From: ECT2AJA-110-A sp035399845
GTDB taxonomy: Bacteria > Planctomycetota > Phycisphaerae > UBA1845 > UTPLA1
Direction: 5' to 3'
Length of the DNA stretch: 64,000 nucleotides
Assembly (NCBI GenBank): GCA_035399845.1
Contig: DAOPJV010000002.1
Span: 124,001 to 188,000 of the forward strand
In this document: positions 52,149 through 60,513 of the stretch, one piece after another
How the letters are laid out: every line of letters begins with the position of its first letter
Position numbering within the stretch: position 1 is the first letter of the stretch
Notes under the pieces: generated by a model
The model's database searches: none
What the model was told of the DNA's origin: nothing
The model's input: only the letters and a program-made list of their open reading frames with translations
Program-made: the position numbers and the translations under genes

Positions 52149-52628
52149 TCACTCCGACCGCGGAATCATGTGTTCCGGCATCAGGACGGCGACGACACGC
52201 CCTTTCGCGCAACATTCCCCGTCCGCCGTCACGGCGATCTCGACGATGACCTTCCGCGGTTTGGATTCCACGATGCGTCCCCGCGCTTCCAGGGCGGGCC
52301 CCATCGGTGTCGGTCGCAGGTAGTCCACGTGCAGTGAGGCCGTGACGAATCGCAGCGCCGGCGTCGTCCCCGGTTCGCGCCCCGCTGCGCGACAGGCCTC
52401 CAGGGCCGCCGATCCAGTTCCGTGACAGTCAATCAGCGACGCGATCAGGCCGCCATAGACATAGCCGGGAACGGCGGTGTGACAGGGTTTCGGGGTAAGA
52501 ACAGCAACTGTTTCATCACCATCCCATGCGCTGCGGATATGCAGCCCATGCTCGTTGAGCCGGCCACACCCGTAACAATGCGCCACGTCATCCGGATAGC
52601 TGTCCTGCACAGCAACGCCAGTCGTCAT
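52149..52628 (-). CDS. PaaI-type hotdog thioesterase
   Basis: This 159-residue cytoplasmic protein has a hotdog fold. The central helix motif GGLIASLIDCHGTGSA carries the catalytic-position Asp, preceded by HTAVPGYVY, and SLHVDYLRPTPMG is the long following strand. Family members hydrolyse acyl-CoA thioesters. The N-terminus HCYGCGRLNEHGLH is the CxxCG...N..GL start common in one branch. ATG 52628 has GAGGAAC about 5 bases upstream. It lies alone on the minus strand between two secreted-protein genes and shows no functional link to them. The substrate is unknown. Confidence 0.87.
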   Translation of the reverse strand: MTTGVAVQDSYPDDVAHCYGCGRLNEHGLHIRSAWDGDETVAVLTPKPCHTAVPGYVYGGLIASLIDCHGTGSAALEACRAAGREPGTTPALRFVTASLHVDYLRPTPMGPALEARGRIVESKPRKVIVEIAVTADGECCAKGRVVAVLMPEHMIPRSE

Positions 52629-52879
52629 TGGAGTTCCTCAGTCAAACTTCGCCTGCGCCGATCTTTCCTTTCTTAAGGATTTCAAAACACAGCTTAATGG
52701 AATCCTCGTCGAAACGAAGGAAGTGAATTCAGCCGGCGCGTCTACGCTTCCGCATGGCGACCACTTAGGAAAACAGGCTGTTTGACCCCAGGCGCCGTCT
52801 CTGGCCGGACCTTCCGACACAACGCCCGCCCCCCGAATGCGCGCCCCTGAGAACCAGACTCCGGAGAGGAAGCGTATCA

Positions 52880-54952
52880 ATGAACACACTTCGAAAACTG
52901 ACACTCAATCGACTCTGTCCGATCCTCGCATTGTTCCTGACACTGCTGATCGCCCGCGGCGCCAGCGCTCAGGTACAGTTCGACGGCGGCGCGACGATCG
53001 ACTTCGCCGGATACACCGGTGGCGGATTCGCGCCGGAACCCGCGGCCGGCCAGCTCGATTCCGACACCTGGTCGTCCACAGGATTTGACACGGGGGCCGT
53101 TCCGTTCGGCGGATCAAAGACATCCGGCGACGCGGCGCTCGGCCAGAGCAACGGCGGCGTCAACCAGGGAGGCATTTACGCGTTCAATGTCGGCGCCGAC
53201 AACTACGCCCTGGGCGTCCAGCCGACGACCGCGGACTTCACGCCGGGATCGTTTGTTCTTCGCGTGCAGAACGTCACAGGGGCGACGCTGACCAGCCTCG
53301 ATATCGCCTACGTCGCCTACTATCGAAACGATCAGCCACGCTCCAATTCGTTCAACTTCTCCTGGTCAACGACCAACAGCAATTTCACGAGTGTCCCGGC
53401 GCTGGATCTCGTATCGCCACAGGCGTCGAGCGGCGGCGCCTGGGTCGCCAATCCGCGCAACACGACGATCTCGGGCTTCAGCGTCGCCGATGGCGACTCG
53501 CTCTACCTGCGCTGGTCCGGCGCCGATGTCGGCGGATCCTCGAATCGCGACGAGTTCGCCCTTGACGATATCGTGCTGGGGACCGGCGGCGATCCGATGG
53601 GCGCCTGCTATTCGAGCGACTTCACCACCTGCGAAGTCACGACGTCCGACGAATGCGCCGCGAGCGGCGGTAACTACGACGGCGACGGTACCGTCTGTCC
53701 TCCGCCGACGGGCGCCTGCTGCGAAGGCGCAAACTGCAGCGGCGGAATCACGGAGTCGGAGTGCCTGAGCGTCGGCGGAACCTATCGTGGCGACGACACC
53801 GGCTGCGTTCCCGGCATCTGCGATGTCAACGCCGGCGCCTGCTGCATTTCCGACGGAAGCTGCTTCCAGTCCAGTGACGCGAGCGAATGCTGCGCCTTCG
53901 GCGGCGTGTTTCACGGTTCCGGCTCAGTCTGTTCTCCCGAGCTCTGCGGCGGTGAGATCGATATCGAAACGCTGAAGGGTCTGTCGGACGGCGCCCCCGT
54001 GACGTTGAAGGACGTCATCCTCGTGACGGATACGGATCTGATTGCGAGCACTGGCAGCAGGAGCCTGACTGTCCAGGACTTCTCCGGCGCCAACGGCCAG
54101 GAACGAGGCTACACGATCTTCGGTAGCAATGCGGACATCGACGCAATTCTGATGCAGGCGTCCGTTGGGGATCTCGTCACGATTTCGGCGACGAAGGGGT
54201 CCTTCAACGGCCTCGGTCAGCTGATCGCGCCGTTCACGGGCGTGCAGACCTGCAGCGCGACGACGCTCCCGGCGCCCGTCGCCATCACGATCGACGACAT
54301 GCAGGAGGGCGCCGCGTCCGCCGAGGCGCTGGAGAGCGTTGTCGTGACGCTGTCGTGCGTGACGTTTAACGACGCGGGCGGCGTCTTCGCCGGCGGCGCG
54401 AATTACGTCGTCACGGATACGCAGTCGTCACTCACGGGTCTCGTGCGCGTTCAGACGTCGTCGCTGGATCTGGCCGGTCAATCGATCCCTTCGGGCGGTG
54501 TCGAAATCACCGGCGTCCTCAGCCAGTTTGACTCGACGAGCCCGCTCGACGGCGGCTACCAGTTGCTGCCGATCTCGATCAACGACATCGCCGCCTGCGC
54601 CCAGCAGCCAACAGGCGCCTGCTGCACAACACCCAGCCTCGGCGCCTGCCCCACCTGCCCGGGCGACATGAACGGCGACAACACGATCAACCTGGCCGAC
54701 GTCGCCGACTTTGCGAACGCCCTGCTCGGCGCCGATCTCGCGACCCCTTCCGCCCTCGCGTGCGCCGATACGGACCTCGATGGCGCCAACGCGATCAACG
54801 GTCTCGACACACAGGCGTTCATCGCGCTGCTGACCAGCAATGCGACCTGCCAGGCGACGTGCGAGGTACTCACGGGCGCCGAATGCGGCGCCATCGGCGG
54901 AACCTTCCACGGAACTGGCACGGACTGCCTCGTCGATCCGTGTAATCCGTAA
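52880..54952 (+). CDS. Secreted Cys-repeat protein with internal dockerin-like domain
   Basis: This 690-residue protein has a signal peptide (CPILALFLTLLIARGASA-Q). A beta-sandwich-like domain of ~200 residues ends DEFALDDIVLG, as in PEP-CTERM-type surface proteins. About three Cys-rich repeats follow with the pattern GACC...C...EC...GG.Y.G.G..C, then an OB-fold-like region (~360-570; PVTLKDVILVTDTDLIA), and finally two EF-hand loops (DMNGDNTINLAD; DLDGANAINGLD) embedded between the two halves of a last Cys repeat. It is probably an extracellular structural or binding protein. ATG 52880 has GAGGAAG about 7 bases upstream. Confidence 0.82.
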   Translation: MNTLRKLTLNRLCPILALFLTLLIARGASAQVQFDGGATIDFAGYTGGGFAPEPAAGQLDSDTWSSTGFDTGAVPFGGSKTSGDAALGQSNGGVNQGGIYAFNVGADNYALGVQPTTADFTPGSFVLRVQNVTGATLTSLDIAYVAYYRNDQPRSNSFNFSWSTTNSNFTSVPALDLVSPQASSGGAWVANPRNTTISGFSVADGDSLYLRWSGADVGGSSNRDEFALDDIVLGTGGDPMGACYSSDFTTCEVTTSDECAASGGNYDGDGTVCPPPTGACCEGANCSGGITESECLSVGGTYRGDDTGCVPGICDVNAGACCISDGSCFQSSDASECCAFGGVFHGSGSVCSPELCGGEIDIETLKGLSDGAPVTLKDVILVTDTDLIASTGSRSLTVQDFSGANGQERGYTIFGSNADIDAILMQASVGDLVTISATKGSFNGLGQLIAPFTGVQTCSATTLPAPVAITIDDMQEGAASAEALESVVVTLSCVTFNDAGGVFAGGANYVVTDTQSSLTGLVRVQTSSLDLAGQSIPSGGVEITGVLSQFDSTSPLDGGYQLLPISINDIAACAQQPTGACCTTPSLGACPTCPGDMNGDNTINLADVADFANALLGADLATPSALACADTDLDGANAINGLDTQAFIALLTSNATCQATCEVLTGAECGAIGGTFHGTGTDCLVDPCNP

Positions 54953-55268
54953 ACCTGCCAGGACGCCCAGACAAGACGCCTGTCTCAATCCAGGCACGCA
55001 GGACAACCAACGCCCTCGCGATCATTGGCGTCGCGAGGGCGTTCCTGCAGATCTCCGGTTTGCCGCCCCTGCTCCGCCGAAGCCCCGGGCATCGATCGTG
55101 CGAGCGCTCGCGTACGACCACCACACGGCGCCATGCCAGTCTCCAGCGACCGGTCGCGAATCGCCGGGAATTTTCCTCAGCCAGTTCTTCGCCGGATGTC
55201 GCATGAGATCCGGGGGGATCGTAATACCCTTTCGCGCATCCATTCAGTACTCAGAGGGAAGGTGAACC
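54953..55268. other. 316-base intergenic region with a strong hairpin
   Basis: No gene is seen. Apart from the perfect 13-bp hairpin described separately (55009-55043), the right end carries the SD GGGAAGG of the astacin-like gene. No clear promoter was found, although transcription of the 55269 gene should begin here if the hairpin ends the preceding transcript. Confidence 0.4.
55009..55043 (+). terminator. Hairpin after the Cys-repeat gene, no U-tract
   Basis: AACGCCCTCGCGA (55009-55021) and its exact complement (55031-55043) form a 13-bp stem with a 9-base loop, 56 bases after the stop at 54952. No T-run follows on either strand, so it may be an mRNA 3'-end stabiliser or a non-canonical terminator. 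Confidence 0.45.
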
Positions 55269-58200
55269 ATGTCCGGCGCCAATCGCCGCAATGCTGTGGC
55301 ATTTACGTTATCCATCGTCATCTGCTCGATGCCGGCGGCGGCGAACGAGCCCGCAACGCTTGAATCAGGACCGATCATGAATGGAAGCGTTGATCCCACC
55401 TTGAGCGCCGCCGATTCGCCGGCGATTCCGGCCGACGCGTGGAATCCGCGTCCGCCGATCGCCGACCGGGCGATTGATGGGTGCAATCTGGACCCCGACG
55501 ATCCCGCCCTCGTCAGCGCCGGGGCGCCCCGAGGCGTCCAGGCGGGCGCACCGTGGCCGAACGGGATCGTCCACTATGTCTTCGGCGCCAACACGACGCC
55601 GGAGATGCAGGCGGCGGCGCTGGAGGCCATGGACGAACTCGCGTCGGTCGCACAACTCACATTCCTGCCGGCGACGCAGCCGGAGGACGGCACGCGGATC
55701 GCGTTCTGGGATTCCGATCGCAACAGCTCGCCGATCGGCTACATTCCTTCATCCAATGCGTTCGGCACGTACATTGCGCAGACGCGAATCATCCGCATCT
55801 ACAACTGGAATAACAAAGCCATCATCATGCATGAGATCATGCATTCGCTCAGCATCAAGCACGAGCAATCCCGCTCGGATCGCGATGACTACGTCCAGAT
55901 CATCAGCGGCAACATCGAGGATGGAAAAGGGCACAACTTCAGCAAGACCAGCGGTCCGACCTATGGCAATTACGATTTCGAATCGGTCATGCACTATGGA
56001 AACTGCGCGTTCTCGGATTGCGAAAATCCGGGATGCACGACGGGGATACCTTCCAACGGGATCGACCCGCCGGTCCCCGGCGCCGAGGACTGCTACACCA
56101 TCCGCGTGAAGCCGCCCTTTGACGATTTCTGGAACAGCCGCATTGGCCAGCGCAGTCGTCTCAGCGATGGCGATGTCCAGACGCTTCGCGCGATCTACGG
56201 TCATCGCTGGGCGCATGACGAGTGCGACAGCCCGCGGTCAATCTCAGGCGAGGGAACGTTCTCCTTTGACAGTCGCTATGCGACCGAGAGCGGTATCAGC
56301 GCGCCGCTCTGCTTCTTCAGCGGCGACACGGGCATCGATCGTGACGTCTGGTTCCGCTGGACCGCCGGCGCAGACGGCGTCTATCAGCTGGATTCGTGCT
56401 ATCAGTCTTCCGCCGACAGCAAGATTGCCGTTTACGCCACGAACGCCTGTCCTTCCCAGTCGGACATCGTGGCGTGCGACGACGACGGCTGCGGGAGCAT
56501 CAACGCCAGCGTGACCTTCGCCGCCGTGACCGGCCAGCAGTTTCTGATACAGGTCGGCCTGAAGCCTGCGCCTGTCCCCCAGATCGGCGATCCCGTGCGA
56601 ATCGGCGCCCAGGGAACTTTCACGATCGACAGAATGCTCTTCAACAACACCTGCGAGAACGCGTCCCACATCGGCGGAAACAACCTGACGATTCCCTACG
56701 ACAATACGCTGGCGACTGAGACCGGCGTTGACAATCCGACGTGCGATTTCTCGGGGTTTGCGGGCATTGAGCATGACCTGTGGTACGAGTGGACGGCGCC
56801 GAAATCCGGCGTCGCGACCCTGTCGACGTGCGGGCTGTCCGACGCGGACACCAAGGTCGCCGTCTATCGCGGAACCAGCTGCCCCGAGGGGACGGGCATT
56901 GTCGCGTGCAACGATGACGCCTGCGGCGTCCAGTCGGCCGCGTCGTGGAGCGCCGAGGCGGGCGTCACTTATCTCCTGCGCATCGGCGTGTATGAGAATG
57001 CGATACCGCAGCCCGGCATGTTCAACGTCAGGATCGACGAGTTCCCCGACCACTGCGGGCTGCCGGATGACATTGCCGGCAATGGACTGTTTGACTTTGA
57101 CACCCGATTCGCGACGAACTCGAACAGCATCAATGACGCCTGCGGCGTCGGCAGTGAATTCGAAAGCGACGTGTGGTACCGATGGAGCGCCGACACGTCG
57201 TCGATTGTCACGGTTCGAACCTGCGGCCTGACGACGATGGACTCCGTCATCGGCGTCTACAATGACTGCCCGAATCTGATCGACGCCTCATTCGGCATCG
57301 ATCACGTCGTCATCTGCGGCGACAACGAATGCGGTCCGCAGAGCGAGGTCCAGTTCGTGGCGCTGGCCGGCCAGCAGTACCTGTTCCGAATCGGGCCGAA
57401 GGCGGGGACGGCGGGAGACGTCGGCCAGTTCGAGGTGCAGTCGTCTCCCCTGACGGCAACGAACGACGACTGCCAGGATGCGATCGCGCTCGCCGGGGCG
57501 TCCATGCGGATTCACGGCACGTTCGCCGGGTCCTCCTGGAGCGGCTTTTCCGGCGACTGTAATCCCCTCTCCGAAAACAACGACGACGTGTACTACACGT
57601 GGACCTCACCCGGTGTCGGAACGGTTCGGCTGAGCACCTGTGGCAGCAGCGATTACCTCGGGACCGCCGCGGGTCCGAACACGACCATTTCCGTGCATTC
57701 GAGTTGCCCGGCGAGCAGTGGAAACATGCTCGCCTGCAACCACATTGAAAGCGCAAACGACCCGCGATTCTGCGGATCGTCGGGTACGACCTATCGGGAC
57801 GCGGGCGTTTCCGTTGCCGTCACGACCGGCCAGACGCTCGTGATTCGCGTCGCCAAGTCGATGACCGCAGGTGGAACGGACGACTTCTTCCTTTCCCTGT
57901 CGTACGTCGGCCTGCCGCAGATCGTGGACAGCAATGTGCTCGTGACGTCGGCGCAGCCCGGTTCCCTGCTGCCCAACCTGGTGCTGATCAATCCGATCGA
58001 CGGAGCGACAAACGAGCTTGTCGCCGGCCCGCCACTGACCAGCCCGGGCGACCTGCCGCCGAGCGCTCCGATCTACCCGTTCGACGACCAGTTGTTCCTC
58101 CACGTCGTGGACGCCGGAAACGTGGACGTGCTGAACCTGTTCACCAGCGGAATCGAAAGCAGCGGGACCCACGCGCCGTCGGAGAACATCGTCGCCGTGA

Positions 58201-60350
58201 TCAACCATGAGGAGCAGTTGGCGGTATTCGACAATCCGATGGCGCTGTTCTCTGACCCGGCGCTTCTGGAGAACCCGTCACTGTTCGGTTCACCCATTTT
58301 CGCGCAGGTCGACCTGCTGAACAACATCACGCCCCTGATCTTCGTTCACTCCCAGGGATTCATCATTGACGAGGAGGGTGGTGAATTCGAACCGATCCCC
58401 TACTCGCTCGCCGGTGTTGCCGGAAACCTGGTCAGCGCATCGATGCCGATGATCGCTGTCCAGGGCGGCGTTCAGACTGTTGCGAATCACTACCCGCTCG
58501 TGCTTCTCGACCGGGGAGGGAGCGGATTCGGGCCCGGTCTCGTGGCCGTGGACTTCGAAGCCCAGTTGTTTACGCGCATCGAGGGCGCCGACTGGTCGTT
58601 CGAACCGAATGCGATTGTTTCCGTGCCCGGCGCATCCGACGCCTTCTACATCGCGGGCGGCGCGGGGGCGGGAAGAGGCGCCAACGTGGCGCAGGTCATT
58701 CGATTCGGTCTCGACGGGACGACAGAGCTGATTTCCGCCGGCGGGGACCTGGTCAATCCGACGGACATCGCCATCGAGGCCGATGGCTCACTGCTAGTCG
58801 CGGACCCGGACGCGTTCGACGGACTCGGCGCCGTGATTCGCATCTACATGGGGCGCGAGGCCGCCGATGACAATGATCCGGCGGCCGATCCACCGTCCGG
58901 CGAAAGCCCGGCGGGCGACCAGTTCGTAGTCGCGCTCGGCGGCGCCACGCTCGGCGATTCGTTCATCCGCCCCGTCGGCGTCAGCGTCATTCGCTGCGAG
59001 ACACTCGAGTATTCCACGTCGTCGTACAGCGATCTCGTCGACACCAACCCGGGGGATGGCGAGGTTCTGACGAGTCAGGCCAACCGAACACTTCGCGCCG
59101 CCGTCATGGAGGCCAATGCTTCGCCCTGCTCCGGCGGTGTGACGATTCGTCTGAACGGCAGCGAGTACAACTTCGGCCTTCCCGGATCGGGTGAAGACGC
59201 GGCCGCGACCGGCGACCTGGACATCACGGGCTACGTGCGCATCCAGGGCGCTGGAATGAACCAGACATTCATCTCGGCGCAATCGCTGGATCGCGTATTC
59301 GAGGTGCATCCCGGCGCGACGCTCGTCCTGAGCGATCTGCGGATTGTCAACGGCGTCGGGGACGGCGCGGGAATCCGCAACCGGGGCCATCTCGCCATGC
59401 TGCGTGTGCGCGTCAGCGGAAACGCCGGCGCAGGTGGCGCCGGCGGCATACGCAACGACGGCTCGATGCTGGCCATTGACTGCGAATTCGACGGTAACAC
59501 GTCAAGCTCAAATGGCGGCGCCATCGGCGGATTCGGCGCCAACTCCGACACAAGGCTGATCCGATGCCTGGTGCGCAACAATGCGACCACGCTGAACGGT
59601 GGCGGCGTGGCGATCGGCGGCCAGGGCGCGATCAATATGGAAAATGTCACGATCAGCGGAAACTTCGCCGCGTTCAACGGCGCGGGCGTATTCGTCAATA
59701 ACGGAACGGCGAATCTCAATCACTGCACAGTCGCCTACAACATGGCGGACGCCGACATGAACGGGGTCGGCGACGCCGGCGGCCTCGGACAATTCGGAGG
59801 TGTCATCGATATCGCGAACTCGATCGTCGCGTTCAACACCCGGAATGGAAACACCCGATCGGACCTCGCGGGAACCATCACGTCGAGCGGATACAACAAT
59901 GTCAGGCAGGTGGCGCCCGGAACCCTCATCGGGGATCTCTCCGGGAACGTGACGGGATTCGGTCCCATGCTGGCGCCGCTGGCGGACAACGGCGGCGTGA
60001 CGATGACACACGCCCTCGCCAGTGGGAGCATCGGCATCGACCAGGCGAACCCCGACGCCTGCATCACATTCGATCAGAGACACAAGTTCCGTCCCTACGA
60101 CGGTGATGAGGACAACGTCGCGCGATGTGACATGGGGGCCTACGAGTTCCGGGGGCGCAAAGGCGACATCAACTGCGACGGCGTCATCAACGGACTCGAT
60201 ATCCAGGCGTTTGTGCTCGCCGCGCTGAATCCGGCGCTGTATGACCAGAAGATCCCCGGCTGCGACCTCGCGAACGCCGATGTCGACAGTAGTGGCGTCA
60301 TCGAACCCGCGGACATCGCCGCGCTGGTTCCGTTGCTGAGCGGAAACTGA
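55269..60350 (+). CDS. Secreted astacin-like metalloprotease with repeats, beta-helix and dockerin-like end
   Basis: This 1,693-residue exported protein opens with a signal peptide. Its catalytic domain has the zinc motif HEIMHSLSIKHEQSRSDRD (residues 188-206) and Met-turn SVMHYG (~240). The usual Gly of HExxHxxG is Ser here, but all three His ligands and the Glu are kept, so activity is plausible. Four jelly-roll-like repeats of 130-140 residues follow (starts near 317, 459, 594, 732; pattern C...DVWYxWTA...STCG...ACNDD.CG), then a propeller-like part (~870-1260) and a right-handed beta-helix introduced by TLRAAVMEAN (~1290-1600). The end, GDINCDGVINGLDIQAF, is dockerin-like. ATG 55269 has a good SD (GGGAAGG). 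Confidence 0.85.
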   Translation: MSGANRRNAVAFTLSIVICSMPAAANEPATLESGPIMNGSVDPTLSAADSPAIPADAWNPRPPIADRAIDGCNLDPDDPALVSAGAPRGVQAGAPWPNGIVHYVFGANTTPEMQAAALEAMDELASVAQLTFLPATQPEDGTRIAFWDSDRNSSPIGYIPSSNAFGTYIAQTRIIRIYNWNNKAIIMHEIMHSLSIKHEQSRSDRDDYVQIISGNIEDGKGHNFSKTSGPTYGNYDFESVMHYGNCAFSDCENPGCTTGIPSNGIDPPVPGAEDCYTIRVKPPFDDFWNSRIGQRSRLSDGDVQTLRAIYGHRWAHDECDSPRSISGEGTFSFDSRYATESGISAPLCFFSGDTGIDRDVWFRWTAGADGVYQLDSCYQSSADSKIAVYATNACPSQSDIVACDDDGCGSINASVTFAAVTGQQFLIQVGLKPAPVPQIGDPVRIGAQGTFTIDRMLFNNTCENASHIGGNNLTIPYDNTLATETGVDNPTCDFSGFAGIEHDLWYEWTAPKSGVATLSTCGLSDADTKVAVYRGTSCPEGTGIVACNDDACGVQSAASWSAEAGVTYLLRIGVYENAIPQPGMFNVRIDEFPDHCGLPDDIAGNGLFDFDTRFATNSNSINDACGVGSEFESDVWYRWSADTSSIVTVRTCGLTTMDSVIGVYNDCPNLIDASFGIDHVVICGDNECGPQSEVQFVALAGQQYLFRIGPKAGTAGDVGQFEVQSSPLTATNDDCQDAIALAGASMRIHGTFAGSSWSGFSGDCNPLSENNDDVYYTWTSPGVGTVRLSTCGSSDYLGTAAGPNTTISVHSSCPASSGNMLACNHIESANDPRFCGSSGTTYRDAGVSVAVTTGQTLVIRVAKSMTAGGTDDFFLSLSYVGLPQIVDSNVLVTSAQPGSLLPNLVLINPIDGATNELVAGPPLTSPGDLPPSAPIYPFDDQLFLHVVDAGNVDVLNLFTSGIESSGTHAPSENIVAVINHEEQLAVFDNPMALFSDPALLENPSLFGSPIFAQVDLLNNITPLIFVHSQGFIIDEEGGEFEPIPYSLAGVAGNLVSASMPMIAVQGGVQTVANHYPLVLLDRGGSGFGPGLVAVDFEAQLFTRIEGADWSFEPNAIVSVPGASDAFYIAGGAGAGRGANVAQVIRFGLDGTTELISAGGDLVNPTDIAIEADGSLLVADPDAFDGLGAVIRIYMGREAADDNDPAADPPSGESPAGDQFVVALGGATLGDSFIRPVGVSVIRCETLEYSTSSYSDLVDTNPGDGEVLTSQANRTLRAAVMEANASPCSGGVTIRLNGSEYNFGLPGSGEDAAATGDLDITGYVRIQGAGMNQTFISAQSLDRVFEVHPGATLVLSDLRIVNGVGDGAGIRNRGHLAMLRVRVSGNAGAGGAGGIRNDGSMLAIDCEFDGNTSSSNGGAIGGFGANSDTRLIRCLVRNNATTLNGGGVAIGGQGAINMENVTISGNFAAFNGAGVFVNNGTANLNHCTVAYNMADADMNGVGDAGGLGQFGGVIDIANSIVAFNTRNGNTRSDLAGTITSSGYNNVRQVAPGTLIGDLSGNVTGFGPMLAPLADNGGVTMTHALASGSIGIDQANPDACITFDQRHKFRPYDGDEDNVARCDMGAYEFRGRKGDINCDGVINGLDIQAFVLAALNPALYDQKIPGCDLANADVDSSGVIEPADIAALVPLLSGN

Positions 60351-60430
60351 TTGGATCAATGCGGCCCGCCGCAATGACAATTCCCTTTGCCATGGGCCGG
60401 CGACGCACACAGGCGTTGCGACTGACGGAG

Positions 60431-60478
60431 AAAAAGAAAGACGCGATCGCCCCGGCGCGAATGCCGGGACGACCGCGT
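60431..60478 (-). terminator. Intrinsic terminator of the 60514-63876 gene
   Basis: The arms 60441-60456 and 60463-60478 pair along 16 bp with only two G-T wobbles and a 6-base loop. On the minus strand the stem starts 35 bases after the stop codon and is followed by CTTTCTTTTTC. It is the strongest Rho-independent terminator in the window. The convergent astacin-like gene has no T-run on its strand. Confidence 0.75.
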
Positions 60479-60513
60479 TGCGATTCACCAGTTCATTTCG
60501 CGGCGTCGATACC

